NCBI RefSeq assembly: GCF_039539005.1 | Contig: NZ_BAABCP010000002.1 | Location: 186,001 to 250,000 of the forward strand | DNA from: Microbacterium soli | Lineage (GTDB): Bacteria > Actinomycetota > Actinomycetes > Actinomycetales > Microbacteriaceae | DNA length: 64,000 bases | Direction: 5' to 3' | Shown here: in pieces, positions 36,036 to 45,396 of the stretch | Numbering within the stretch: position 1 is the first letter of the stretch | Layout: each line of letters opens with the position of its first letter | Position numbers and translations under genes: made by a program | Notes under the pieces: generated by a model | The model's input: the letters and a program-made list of their open reading frames with translations, nothing else | The model's database searches: none | Told to the model about the DNA's origin: nothing

Positions 36036-36530
36036 CGTGTCTCGCCGCGGATCAGACCAGCGAGCGGAGAACGTACTGGAACGTGCTTCGCAAACTATGT
36101 GAATCGGCCTGGGTTTGTCGGAGGTCATGATCTGACACGAAAGTGAGAATTGAGATCATGCCAGCAACCATGAAACCGTATGAAGGTTCGTTGCGTTCAT
36201 GACAGCGGCTGATGGCTGGCCCCGGGGATGCGATATTCACCCTCAGGCACCGGCTTGCCGGGATCGCCGACCGGCGCCTGCGAAAGGGGCGCCTCGACCC
36301 GACCGCATACCTGGGCCTCGACCAGGACGACACACAGTGTACTCATCATCAGCCCCATAGCCGGCCTGCTTTCGGCCAGTACGATCGTGGCGCGGTATTG
36401 CCGCTGTCATCTCACTGGGCGGAGACGGGATGAGCCTGGACACGATCCACCGGCGAGACGTGCAGGACTTCGGGCGGCGGCGCTCGGCCGCAGGGCTCGG
36501 AGAGGCGTGCGCTCGTCGGGGCGCCGCGAA
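36036..36530. other. Non-coding junction between core and island
   Basis: About 495 bp without a convincing gene. The first part (36,060–36,215) has visibly lower GC than both flanks. It holds an inverted repeat, CATGATCT (36126–36133) with AGATCATG (36153–36160), resembling the end of an insertion sequence. Around 36,220–36,390 a minus-strand frame (AESRPAMGLMMSTLCVVLVEAQ…) is open between stops but has no start, ribosome site or recognised match; it may be a gene remnant. No tRNA, integrase or clear attachment repeat was seen. Confidence 0.4.
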
Positions 36531-37961
36531 TCACGACCCTCGGGTCGAGCCGCCCGGTCGCGCGTACCTCGGCAGGAACCACGCGAGCACCACCACGGAC
36601 ACCATCAGCACGAGCGCGAGGACGTTGACCGCCGCGATCTCGGACCACCGCGGATACAGCACGCCCTCGATGAGGACCGTACCGGCGAGCACGGCCGCGA
36701 CGGTGGCGCTGGACGTGGACGTGCCGACCATGCGGATGAGCGCGTTGAAACCGTTCGCCGACGCCGTCTCGCTCTGGGGCACCGCGGACATGATGAGCAT
36801 CGGCATCGCCGCGTACGCCATCGAGATGCCGAGCGTCGTCACGCTGTATCCGATCGTGATCTCGAGCGGGCTCCCGTAGGCGAAGATGCGGATGACGAAG
36901 CCGAGAATCGCGATTCCCGCGCCGATCCCGAGGACGAGCCTTCCGCCGAACCTGCCGAGCAGGTAGCCGTTGACCGGGGAGAGGAACACGGACGCGATGC
37001 CGATCGGGAAGAGCCAGAGCGCGCTCTCGGATACCGAGAGACCCATGCCGTAGCCGGTGGCCGGCGGGAGCTGCAGTTGCTGCATCGCGAAGAGGTTGTT
37101 GACGAACATGCTGAAGCCGACGAGGAGCCCGCTGACGTTCGTGAGCATGACCGGTTTGCGCAGGGTCGATCGCAGGTCGACGAGGGGATTCGCGCTCCGC
37201 AGTTCGAACGGGATCCAGAGCGCGAGCCCGACGACCACGACCGCGACGCAGGCGAGGCTCGGAGCGCTCGTCCATCCCCACGTGCGCCCCTTGGAGATCA
37301 CGAGCAGCAGCGCCGCGATCACGACGGTGAAGAAGACCGCGCCGACGTAATCGAATCAGCCGCCGGTGCGGATCGGCGTGGTCGGCACGAACACGATCGT
37401 GGCGATCACGAGGGCGGCCGTCACGCCCGCGGTGACCCAGAACACGGAGGACCAGCCGAGGGTGTCGTTGAGGACCCCCGCGAGCGGCATGCCGATGGCG
37501 CCCCCGATGCTCAGCGTGGCGCTCTGCAGGGCGACCGCGGTTCCGAGCCGGTTGGAGGGGAGCACGTCGCGCAGCACGCTGATGCCGATCGGGATGAGGG
37601 TCATGCCGAAGCCGGAGAAGCCGCGCCCGATCAGGAGAGTGACGAAGTCGGCTCCGAACGCGGAGATCACGGATCCGACGGTCAGCAGGATCAGGGAGGT
37701 GAGCAACGCTCGGCGCTTGCCGTACATGTCCGCGAGGCGGGACATGACCGGCACGCTGACGGCGCCGATCATGAGGGTGACGGTGATGAGCCAGCCGGCA
37801 TCGTCGCCCGTGATGCCGAGGGCGCGTGGGAAGCCCGGCAGGAGCGGGATGACGAGTGTCTGATTGAGCGAGGCCGCCAGCCCGCTCAGCGCGATAACCC
37901 CGGTGATGAGCCACGGGGGCGCAGGCACGACACGCATGTTCGACGTCCCGCCTTTCTTCAT
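36531..37961 (-). pseudogene. DHA2-type MFS drug exporter broken by an in-frame TGA
   Basis: The full frame would encode a 476-residue, 14-helix exporter of the LmrB/DHA2 kind. The N-terminal part has the motif SRLADMYGKRRALL (motif A) and GRGFSGFGMTLIPIGISVLRD; the C-terminal part has SPVNGYLLGRFGG. A TGA at 37358–37356 interrupts the same reading frame between IRTGG and FDYVGAVFF. The paralogue at 48,555–49,959 has serine at this spot (SGG-S-FDFVG), so TCA to TGA is the simple explanation. No reading-frame change is needed. The start may be 37961 or 37937. Two shorter pieces of 201 and 263 residues could be made but should not form an exporter. Confidence 0.8.
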
Positions 37962-37966
37962 TGAGA

Positions 37967-38007
37967 ACGGCGTTGCCCCCGATCCAGCGATCGCGGGGCA
38001 ACGCCGT
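37967..38007 (-). terminator. Terminator after the enoyl-CoA hydratase gene
   Basis: ACGGCGTTGCCCC (37967–37979) pairs perfectly with GGGGCAACGCCGT (37995–38007). It lies between the hydratase stop and the MFS start and overlaps the 26-bp tandem repeat at one end. Confidence 0.6.
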
Positions 38008-38057
38008 GGGACTACCGTCCCGACCAGTTCGGTGGGACTACCGTCCCGACCAGTTCG
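38006..38057. repeat. 26-bp perfect tandem duplication over the hydratase stop codon
   Basis: Two identical 26-bp units (38006–38031 and 38032–38057), each containing the last codons NWSGR and the TAG stop of the minus-strand enoyl-CoA hydratase gene. The functional stop is in the second unit (38040–38038); the first is a downstream relic. Confidence 0.95.
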
Positions 38058-38847
38058 GCTTGCGCTTCTCCGCGAAGGCCCGGGGGCCCTCCTTGGCGTC
38101 CTCCGAAGCCGAAACCTCCCTCATCAGCACCTCGGTCGCCGCCCAGCCAGCGGCATCCGCGGGGCGTTCGCCGTCGACCGTGTAGCCGAGCGCGAGGCGC
38201 TTGTGCGCCTGGACCGAGAGCGGGGCGTTCTCCCCGATCTGCTCGGCGAGGGCGATGGCGGCGTCGACGACCTCGGCCTGCGGGACCACCCGGTTGATGA
38301 GGTTGAGCGCGAGTGCGCGCTCCGCGTCGATGGGCGTGCCCGTGAGCAGCATTTCCATGGCGACGACCGGCGCGATGCGCTGGCTCAGGCGGAACGCTCC
38401 GCCGGCCGCCGCGACGAGGCCGACCTTCGCCTCGGTCAGGCCGAAGATGGCGGTCTCGCTCGCGACGACGAGGTCGGCCGCCAGCACGAGCTCCATGCCG
38501 CCGCCGAGCGCGGTGCCGTTCACCGCGGCGATCGTCGGCTTCTTGACCGGATGGTTGGCGAAGCCGGCGAAACTCCACTCCGCGTACTTCCCGTCGGGGA
38601 CGATCTGCTCGCCCCGGGCGATCGCCTTCAGATCCGCGCCGGCGGAGAACGACTTGTCCCCGGCACCGGTGATGACGATGGCGCGGATGTCGTCGTCGCG
38701 CTCCGCCTCCTCGAGCGCGTCGCCCACGCCGATCCATACCGCCTGGTTGCACGCGTTGCGCGCCTCCGGCCGGTTGATCGTGATGAGCATCGTGTGACCG
38801 CGGCGCTCGACGAGCACCTCGTCGCCGGGCTGGACTTGATCATTCAT
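38038..38847 (-). CDS. Enoyl-CoA hydratase/isomerase (crotonase family)
   Basis: A 269-residue single-domain crotonase. The oxyanion-hole pieces are FSAGADLKAI (~66) and NGTALGGGMELVLAADL (~110). The segment GLTEAKVGLVAAAGGAFRLSQRI matches the EchA group that hydrates or isomerises acyl-CoA esters. The ATG at 38847 has AGAGGAAA upstream; the frame's earlier start at 38865 lacks support. It lies 63 bp downstream of the dctM fragment on the same strand. It probably hydrates the island's unsaturated CoA intermediate. Confidence 0.88.
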   Translation of the reverse strand: MNDQVQPGDEVLVERRGHTMLITINRPEARNACNQAVWIGVGDALEEAERDDDIRAIVITGAGDKSFSAGADLKAIARGEQIVPDGKYAEWSFAGFANHPVKKPTIAAVNGTALGGGMELVLAADLVVASETAIFGLTEAKVGLVAAAGGAFRLSQRIAPVVAMEMLLTGTPIDAERALALNLINRVVPQAEVVDAAIALAEQIGENAPLSVQAHKRLALGYTVDGERPADAAGWAATEVLMREVSASEDAKEGPRAFAEKRKPNWSGR

Positions 38848-38910
38848 GGAGTGCTTTCCTCTCATATTTCTGGGTCGAATCTCGTGGCTCTCAAAGATGC
38901 AGTCCTCGGA

Positions 38911-40229
38911 CTACCGCGCCATCATCTCCGGTAGCCAAAGCGCGATATCGGGAACGAAGATCAAGATGATGCAGGCGACGATCGCCATCGGAAGGAACCA
39001 GCCTACCGACGCGAAGACGTTCCCCAAGGTGATCTTCTGCCCCATGTTCACGTCCGGCGATTGCACGATCTTGTGCACGATGAACGAGAGCATGCCGACC
39101 GGTGGAGTGAGGATTGCAAGTTCGCCGAGGAACACGCAGAACACCCCATACCAAAGCAACGAGATGTCCATTGCTTCCAGAGTCGGAATGAGCATCGGCA
39201 CGGTCAGTAGAAGGATCGACAGCGGATCCATGAACATCCCTAGGACCAGGTACGCGACCATGATGACCAGAAGCAACTCGACCCGCCCGAGCCCCATAGC
39301 GATCACCCAGTCGGTGAATGCGACCCCAAGTCCCGTAAGAGAGAGCATGGTGCCGAACATCGCGGCGCCAATGATCAAAATGAAGATCGAACCCACCGAG
39401 GAAACGCTCTCAACTGCTGCGACTCGCACGGCCTTCATCGGCTTCTTGCCTCGGAGAGCGAAGAGCGTAATGACCAGCGCTCCAAGCGCTCCGGCCACCC
39501 CTGCTTCGGTCGCCGTGAGGATTCCGCTAAACATTCCGCCGATGATGATGACCATGAGCACCGGCAGCGGCCAGATCTTCCCAAGACTCGTCCAGCGGTC
39601 CTTCCACGTGGAAGGCTCACGATCCGCGCCTTTGCCGCGACCGGCCATTGAGGGTCTCAGGATGGAGAATGCAAGGATCATGACGGCCATCAGCAGCGCG
39701 ACAAGGATGCCCGGGCCGAAGCCGGCCATCAGCTGGGGGCCGACGGGCACCTCAGCGATGCCGGCGTAGACGATCAAGAACACGCTCGGCGGGATGAGCT
39801 GGCCCGGAAGACCCGCGACGATCACTGCTCCCGTTGCGAGCCTCTTGTCATACCCTTGGTTGAGCATTTGAGGAATACCGATGCGTGCGAGCGCGTAGGT
39901 AGTGCTTATCGTGGATCCGCTCATCGCGGCAAGGCCGGTGCCGGCAAAGTTGGTGCTGATGGCAAGACCGCCGGGTAGCCAGCCCAACCATTTGTTCGCA
40001 ACCCCGTAGAGCGAATCGGTGATGCCAGACCGCCAGTGCAGCAAGCCCATGAGCACGAAGAGCGGAATCACGCTGAGCGACCATGATGCGACCTCGTCGT
40101 AGGGCATCGTCTGCAGCATAGTGACGACGGCCCGCGGCCGTAGCGCGAGGACGCCCACGACGGACGGGATGGCGAGCGCAAACGCGACCGGTATTTTCAG
40201 GAACATCAGGACCAGCATGAGTACGACGC
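38911..40229 (-). pseudogene. dctM: TRAP transporter large subunit (dctM), 5' end lost at a fusion junction
   Basis: About 439 residues of DctM with some 12 membrane helices: FLKIPVAFALAIPSVVGVL at the start, NFAGTGLAAMSGSTISTTYALARIGIPQM, QLIPPSVFLIVYAGIAEVPVGPQ, and TPPVGMLSFIVHKIVQ. Homology stops within about 10 residues of the usual DctM N-terminus at a junction with caiB (~40,230), and the upstream part of this frame is shadow sequence of caiB. A rescue ATG exists at 40218 (435 residues) without a good ribosome site. The small subunit dctQ and binding protein dctP that should precede it are missing. Codon use is less GC-rich than neighbouring genes, suggesting a separate origin. Confidence 0.75.
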
Positions 40230-41290
40230 TTTTCGTAGTGAACCGGAACACCGGGCATCGAGACCTCGCCGAGCTCCTCGTCGATGCGGGTGACGAAGCC
40301 GCCGTTCGCGGCGATAATCTCCCCCTCGGTCCACTCCTGCCGCGTCTGAATCGCGGCCGCGGCGACATTGTTCTCGGCGAACAGGTCGAGCCAGTGCTGG
40401 GTCGGCTCGGCCGCGAAGTGAGCTTCGAGCGCCGCGTTGACCACGCGGCCGGCGGCTTCGTCGCCCAGGACCTTATAGAAATCGCCATCGATCTCGAGAA
40501 AGGCGAGCACGTCGGCGCGTCCGATCACCGTGAGCGCACGAAGGAGCAGATCCGGCGTGAGCGTCGCGAGGAAGAACCAGCGGCCGTCGCTGCCCTGATA
40601 GAAACGCCAGTTCGGTCCGCGGCGATGACGAGACGGTCGCACCATCGGCGCGTCGAGGGTATCGAGTGTCATGGCGGTCAGCACGGCCGTGGAGGCCTGC
40701 AGCCCGCTGCCGGTCACGCCGTAGCCGTACCCGTTCGCTTCGAGCCCCTGCAGTCCCGCGAGCGCCGCGGCCGCGCCGAGCGCCCCGTGCACCTGCGTGA
40801 TGTTCGACACCACGGGCGCCACGGGAATGCCTGGCCGAGTCCCCGGGTACTGGCAGGCGACGCCGCCGACTGCGGCGAGCAGGAGCGGGTCTTCGGCGAG
40901 TTCCGCCCATTCCCCGCGGGGACCGTACGGCGGCAGCCACACGTAGACGATCCCGCGCCTCTTGGGGTCCAGGTCCTGCTCGCGAATCCCGAGCTCGGCG
41001 AGTTTCGAAGGCGCGCGATCGACGATGAAGATGTCCGCGCCCTCCACGAGGGAGGCGATCTCGGATTCATCGACATCGACGAGACGCTTGCCCCTGTCCC
41101 AGCTCACGTCTCCCGGCTCCCGGATCTCGGGGCGCTCCGCGCCCGTCGACACGGCTCGTACGACGTCGGCACCGAAGTCCGCGAGCAACTGACCCGCGAT
41201 GCGCGCCGGTCGGGAATAGCTGAACTCGAGCACGCGAACGCCCGCGAGCGGCTTTTCTAATCCTTGCTCCATTGCAATGGACGTGTTCAT
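40230..41290 (-). pseudogene. CaiB/BaiF CoA-transferase, C-terminus truncated and fused to dctM
   Basis: About 353 residues of a formyl-CoA/carnitine-CoA transferase: MEQGLEKPLAGVRVLEFSYSRPARIAGQLLADFGADVV at the N-terminus, with LVDVDESEIASLVEGADIFI and YQGSDGRWFFLATLTPDLL. Family sequence continues to EVSMPGVPVHY (40235) and then breaks off. The frame runs on to a stop at 39848 through about 130 residues of out-of-frame dctM sequence. The normal C-terminal ~30–40 residues are lost. The usual catalytic Asp region is not obvious (a Tyr/Thr-rich ITQVHGALG stands near it). The ATG at 41290 has GGAGAAAG upstream. Activity is doubtful. Confidence 0.75.
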
Positions 41291-41392
41291 TGTTGATCGC
41301 TTTCTCCGAAGATAGATGACATCAGCATTGAAGCTTTCGTATTCAGTTATGCGGCTTCGTTCCTCCAAACATGACCGCGTGCGGCGAGGCAG

Positions 41393-43543
41393 CTACTTGT
41401 TGAGCGGATCCCGAGGCAGGCCGAGGATGCGCTCCGCGATGACGTTCCGCGTGACCTCGGAGGTTCCGCCGGCGATGCTGTAGCAGCGCGCGAAGAGGTA
41501 CTCGTACGACAGCGTCGGCCGGAGCCCCGTCACGCCCGCGGTGCCGGCGATCCGCATTCCGAGCTCGGTGACGTTCTGGGAGTGCTCGGCCGAGAGCAGC
41601 TTCCCGATGTTCCCCTCGACGCCCGGGCCGGAGGCCTGCACCGCGCGAGCGACGCTGCGAAGATTGAGCAGGCGCATGGTGTGCTCCTCGACGAGCATCT
41701 CGGCGGCGGCCCGCGTGAACCAGGTGTCCTTCTCGACGCCCGAGTCCGCGATGACCGACGGGAGGTCGCCCGCCTCGAAGCGCGCGCTGTTCCCGGCGCC
41801 GATCGAGACGCGCTCGTTCCCGAGCGTCGCGCGCGCGACCTTCCAGCCGTCGTTGACCGCGCCGACCACGTCCGCATCGGGGACGAACACGTCGTCGAAG
41901 AAGACCTCGTTGAAGAGCGCGTCCCCGCTCATCTCGCGCAGCGGCCTGACCTCGACGCCCTCGGACTGCATGTCCACGACCATCGCGGTGATGCCCTTGT
42001 GCTTGGGGGCGCTCGTATCGGTCCGCACCGTGATCAGGCCGCGGTTGCTGTTCTGCGCCCCGCTCGTCCACACCTTCTGGCCGGTCAGGCGCCAACCGCC
42101 GTCGACCTTCACCGCGCGAGTCGACACGGCCGCCGCGTCGGATCCCGCCCCCGGCTCGCTGAACAGCTGGCACCAGCTGTAGTCCCCGTAGAGCGTCGGC
42201 ATGACCCAGCGTTCGACCTGTTCCTGCGTCGCCTCCTGGATGAGGGTGATCAGCACCCACGTGATGCCCATGAACGGCAGTTCGAGGTCGCCGAGCTCCT
42301 CCTCGATGATGAGCTGCTCCACGGGGTCGGCACCGCGACCGTAGGGCTTCGGATAGTGCGGGAACATGTAGCCGGAATCCGCCCAGAGCCGGCGCTTCGC
42401 GTCACCGCTCGTCGCCTCGAACTGCTTCCGGAACTCCCGGGCCTCAGCGCGGTAGGCCTCCGCCTCTTCGGGCAGGTCGATCGTGTACTTCCGGGTGTGG
42501 CCCGCGGCGGCCCAGCCGTAGATCTCGTCGAGCACCTCCCCCTCCGGGGCGACCAGCGCGGCGAGCGCCCGCGCCCGACGGATGTACAGGTGAGCGTTGT
42601 GCTCCCAGGTGAAGCCGATGCCGCCGTGGATCTGGACGTTCTGCTGCGCGTTCTCGATGAACGCGCGAAGCGCCTGAGAGATCGCGACATCGGCCGCGAT
42701 GGCGAACTGCGAATTGTCGACGCTCGTCCGCGCGGCATCCCACACGGCGGCGACGGCCTGCTCGTTCGCGACGAGCATGTTCGCGAGATGATGCTTGATG
42801 GCCTGGAACGAACCGATGGTGCGGCCGAACTGCTCGCGCACCTTGGAATACTCGAGCGCCTGCTCGAGCACCGCCGCGGAGGCGCCGATGGCCTCGGCGG
42901 CGAACGCCAGGCGGGCCACGTGCTGGGCGGTCCACCCGGCACCGGCGACGACGACGACCTGGTCGGCTGCGAGGTCGAGCGCCGCCTCTCCCAGCTGGAG
43001 CGAGGGGTCGAGACTGTTCTCGAGCGGGTTGAGCGTCACCCCCGCCGCGGAGGGCTCGATGAGCAGGAGGTCCTCGCCGTTGACGACGGCCAGGAGGTCG
43101 GCCGTGAGCCCCGCGATGACCGGTCCCGTGCTGCCGGTGAGTCCGCGCGAACCGGCGGAGAGATCTGCGGAGAGGCCCAGGCCCACGCGCGATTCCCCGC
43201 TGGCGAGCTTCGGGAGGAAACGCTCCTTCACCTCGTCCGTGGCATCCTCGAGGATCGCCTGCGTCACTGCGACCGACGCCGCCACCCCCGCGCCGCTCAG
43301 CCCGCGGCCGAGCTCCTCGAGGACGACGGCCGACTCCGCCAGGCTGAAGCCCTCGCCGCCGTTCTCCTCCGAGAGGTGCAGGCCGAGCAGGAACTGCTCG
43401 CCGAAGCGGGTCCAGAGGCGAGCCTCTCCGGAGAGGTCCCCGTCGTACGTTGCGCGAACGGTCGACAGCGCATCTTCGGCTTCAAGCAGGGCGCGGACCG
43501 ACTGCGCGAGATCCTGGTGTTCTTCGGTGATTGGCAGTGCCAT
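41393..43543 (-). CDS. Fused double acyl-CoA dehydrogenase (FadE34-like)
   Basis: 716 residues made of two acyl-CoA dehydrogenase units in one chain. Unit 1 (~1–345) ends with the flavoprotein motif NVQIHGGIGFTWEHNAHLYIRRA. Unit 2 (~365–716) has SWCQLFSEPGAGSDAAAVSTRA, GWRLTGQKVWTSGAQ and the C-terminal GGTSEVTRNVIAERILGLPRD. The layout equals an ACAD heterodimer joined together, as in FadE34 of mycobacteria (about 710 residues), which acts on a steroid side-chain CoA ester. It would introduce a double bond into a bulky acyl-CoA with FAD. The ATG at 43543 has GGAGA upstream. A paired TTACSGTAA element lies about 80 bp upstream. Confidence 0.88.
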   Translation of the reverse strand: MALPITEEHQDLAQSVRALLEAEDALSTVRATYDGDLSGEARLWTRFGEQFLLGLHLSEENGGEGFSLAESAVVLEELGRGLSGAGVAASVAVTQAILEDATDEVKERFLPKLASGESRVGLGLSADLSAGSRGLTGSTGPVIAGLTADLLAVVNGEDLLLIEPSAAGVTLNPLENSLDPSLQLGEAALDLAADQVVVVAGAGWTAQHVARLAFAAEAIGASAAVLEQALEYSKVREQFGRTIGSFQAIKHHLANMLVANEQAVAAVWDAARTSVDNSQFAIAADVAISQALRAFIENAQQNVQIHGGIGFTWEHNAHLYIRRARALAALVAPEGEVLDEIYGWAAAGHTRKYTIDLPEEAEAYRAEAREFRKQFEATSGDAKRRLWADSGYMFPHYPKPYGRGADPVEQLIIEEELGDLELPFMGITWVLITLIQEATQEQVERWVMPTLYGDYSWCQLFSEPGAGSDAAAVSTRAVKVDGGWRLTGQKVWTSGAQNSNRGLITVRTDTSAPKHKGITAMVVDMQSEGVEVRPLREMSGDALFNEVFFDDVFVPDADVVGAVNDGWKVARATLGNERVSIGAGNSARFEAGDLPSVIADSGVEKDTWFTRAAAEMLVEEHTMRLLNLRSVARAVQASGPGVEGNIGKLLSAEHSQNVTELGMRIAGTAGVTGLRPTLSYEYLFARCYSIAGGTSEVTRNVIAERILGLPRDPLNK

Positions 43544-43621
43544 GGGTGTCTCCACATCATTGTGCTCGAAGTGTTCGAAGGTGCGGCCGTTGCAGGAGCC
43601 TGACCGCTCGTCAGCTTACCA

Positions 43622-43642
43622 TTACCGTACCTCTTTCGGTAA
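43622..43642. promoter_or_regulatory. Paired TTACSGTAA element 1 (before acyl-CoA dehydrogenase)
   Basis: TTACCGTA at 43622 and TTTCGGTAA at 43634, start-to-start distance 12 bp. Confidence 0.6.
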
Positions 43643-43721
43643 CTGCATCCGCGGCGCCCGGGACACCGCGCGAGGCGGCGCCGAGCGACGGCGGACGGGT
43701 GCGTCTCCCGCCCGATCGTGC

Positions 43722-43762
43722 GGTGGGTGTGCGGGAGGCGCCCCGCCGCCCGCACACCCACC
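43722..43762 (-). terminator. Terminator after the aldehyde dehydrogenase gene
   Basis: A perfect 14-bp stem, GGTGGGTGTGCGGG with CCCGCACACCCACC, 8 bp past the stop of the minus-strand dehydrogenase gene. Confidence 0.75.
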
Positions 43763-43769
43763 GGAACGG

Positions 43770-45218
43770 CTAGACGGAGAGGCCGATCAGCTTCACGTCC
43801 AGGTACTCGAAGATCCCCTCGGCGCCGCCTTCGCGGCCGAGCCCGCTGTCCTTCACCCCGCCGAACGGCGCGGCGGCGGAGGTCGGGTTGATGTCGTTCA
43901 CGCCGACCATCCCGAAACGCAACTTCTCGGTGGCCCTGATCGCCGTGGAGAGATTGTTGGTGTAGACGTAGGCGGCGAGACCGTACTCGGTGTCGTTCGC
44001 CCACTCGATCACCTCTTCCTCGGTGTCGAAGGGCGTCACCGCGGCGATCGGGCCGAACGTCTCCTCGGAGGAGATCAGCATCTCGGGAGTCACGTCCGCG
44101 AGCACCGTCGGGCTGTAGAAGTTCTCGCCGGCCAGGCCGTCGACCGACACCCGCTCGCCGCCGGCGAGGACGCGGGCGCCCTTCCCCCGGGCGTCCTCGA
44201 CCTGCTCGACCATCTTCGCGGTCGCCCGGTCGTCGATGAGCGGGCCGATCGACACGCCGGGCTCCGTGCCGCGCCCGATCTTCAGCGCGGCGACCCGCTT
44301 CTGCAGCGTTTCCAGGAAGGTGTCGTAGATCGACCGATGCACGTAGATGCGGTTCGGGCTGATGCACGCCTGACCCATGTTGAGAAACTTGACGAGCGCG
44401 GCGCCCTTCGCCGCGTGCACCGGATCCGCGTCCGGGAAGACGATGAACGGGGCGTGACCGCCGAGCTCAACCGATACCCGCTTCATGGCCTCGCTCGCCT
44501 GACCCGCGATCTTGCGACCCACCGCGGTCGAACCCGTGAACGTGATCTTGCGCACGTCGCGGGACTCGATGAAGGCGTCGCCCACCTCGGACGCGCGGCT
44601 CGAGGTGACCTGGTTGATGACACCGTCGGGCACGCCGGCCTCGCGGAAGATCTCCAGCGTGGCGGCCGCACACAGGGGCGTCAGCGCCGCCGGCTTCAGC
44701 ACCGAGGTGCAGCCCGCCGCCAGTGCCGGACCGATCTTGCGGGTGATCATGGAGATGGGGTAGTTCCAGGGCGTGATGGCCGCGATCACGCCGACCGGCT
44801 GATGAATGGTTACGAAGCGCTGATCGGCGCGGGCGGACGCGATCGTCGACCCGCCGATGCGGAGGGCCTCGCCGGCGAACCAGCGCAGGAAGTCGGCCGC
44901 GTACCCGACCTCGTTGCGGGACGCCTTCAGTGGCTTCCCCTGCTCCTTCGTCATGAGCTGCGCCAGTTCTTCCTGCCGCTCGCGCATCAGGTCGTGTGCG
45001 CGCTGGAGGATCTCGGCCCGCTGATACACCGTCGTCGACGACCACGCGGGGAAGGCCTCGGCCGCCGCGGCGATCGCAGCATCGGCGTCGGCGCGCCCCC
45101 CGTCCGAGGCGTGACCGATCACTTCCCCGGTGCTGGGATCCGTCACCTCGAAGCTGCCGCCGCCGATGGCTTCGCGCCATTCGCCGTTGATGAAAATCGT
45201 CGTTGCTGGCTGGTTCAT
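43770..45218 (-). CDS. NAD(P)-dependent aldehyde dehydrogenase (GabD-like)
   Basis: A 482-residue aldehyde dehydrogenase. ITPWNYPISMITRKIGPALAAGC is the coenzyme segment, VELGGHAPF holds the general-base Glu (~255), and NMGQACISPNR the nucleophilic Cys (~289). FGGVKDSGLGREGG closes the family pattern. The closest type by motif is succinate-semialdehyde dehydrogenase, but substrate choice in this family cannot be read from motifs. It is divergent from the EthD-like gene, with a paired TTACSGTAA element between them. GAGGGAAAGC precedes the start. Confidence 0.88.
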   Translation of the reverse strand: MNQPATTIFINGEWREAIGGGSFEVTDPSTGEVIGHASDGGRADADAAIAAAAEAFPAWSSTTVYQRAEILQRAHDLMRERQEELAQLMTKEQGKPLKASRNEVGYAADFLRWFAGEALRIGGSTIASARADQRFVTIHQPVGVIAAITPWNYPISMITRKIGPALAAGCTSVLKPAALTPLCAAATLEIFREAGVPDGVINQVTSSRASEVGDAFIESRDVRKITFTGSTAVGRKIAGQASEAMKRVSVELGGHAPFIVFPDADPVHAAKGAALVKFLNMGQACISPNRIYVHRSIYDTFLETLQKRVAALKIGRGTEPGVSIGPLIDDRATAKMVEQVEDARGKGARVLAGGERVSVDGLAGENFYSPTVLADVTPEMLISSEETFGPIAAVTPFDTEEEVIEWANDTEYGLAAYVYTNNLSTAIRATEKLRFGMVGVNDINPTSAAAPFGGVKDSGLGREGGAEGIFEYLDVKLIGLSV

Positions 45219-45314
45219 GCTTTCCCTCGCTTCATCGCACTTCGTCGTACCCTGCGGCGCGACTCTGCGCTAGTTTGATCGTAAACGGGCGGATAAACGC
45301 ACACATCCCGTGCA

Positions 45315-45335
45315 CTACGGTGATCCTTACGGTAC
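45315..45335. promoter_or_regulatory. Paired TTACSGTAA element 2 (between aldehyde dehydrogenase and EthD-like gene)
   Basis: CTACGGTGA at 45315 and TTACGGTAC at 45327, 12-bp distance, in a 178-bp divergent intergenic region. Confidence 0.55.
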
Positions 45336-45396
45336 CATTTTCCACACACACGCCTTCCCTGTCCAGTTCGCACGCACCCGCACGAAGGAGAACCCC

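Noticed and set aside
37356..37358. TGA in the MFS gene as a recoded (selenocysteine or readthrough) codon
   Set aside because: No SECIS-like hairpin was seen, MFS proteins do not use selenocysteine, and the paralogue has serine; mutation is simpler.
38006..38057. Tandem 26-bp units as a CRISPR remnant
   Set aside because: The units abut without spacers and consist of coding sequence plus a stop codon.
39848..40229. The C-terminal ~130 residues of the caiB reading frame as a real protein domain
   Set aside because: They are an out-of-frame reading of dctM, whose own frame shows clear membrane helices and family motifs.
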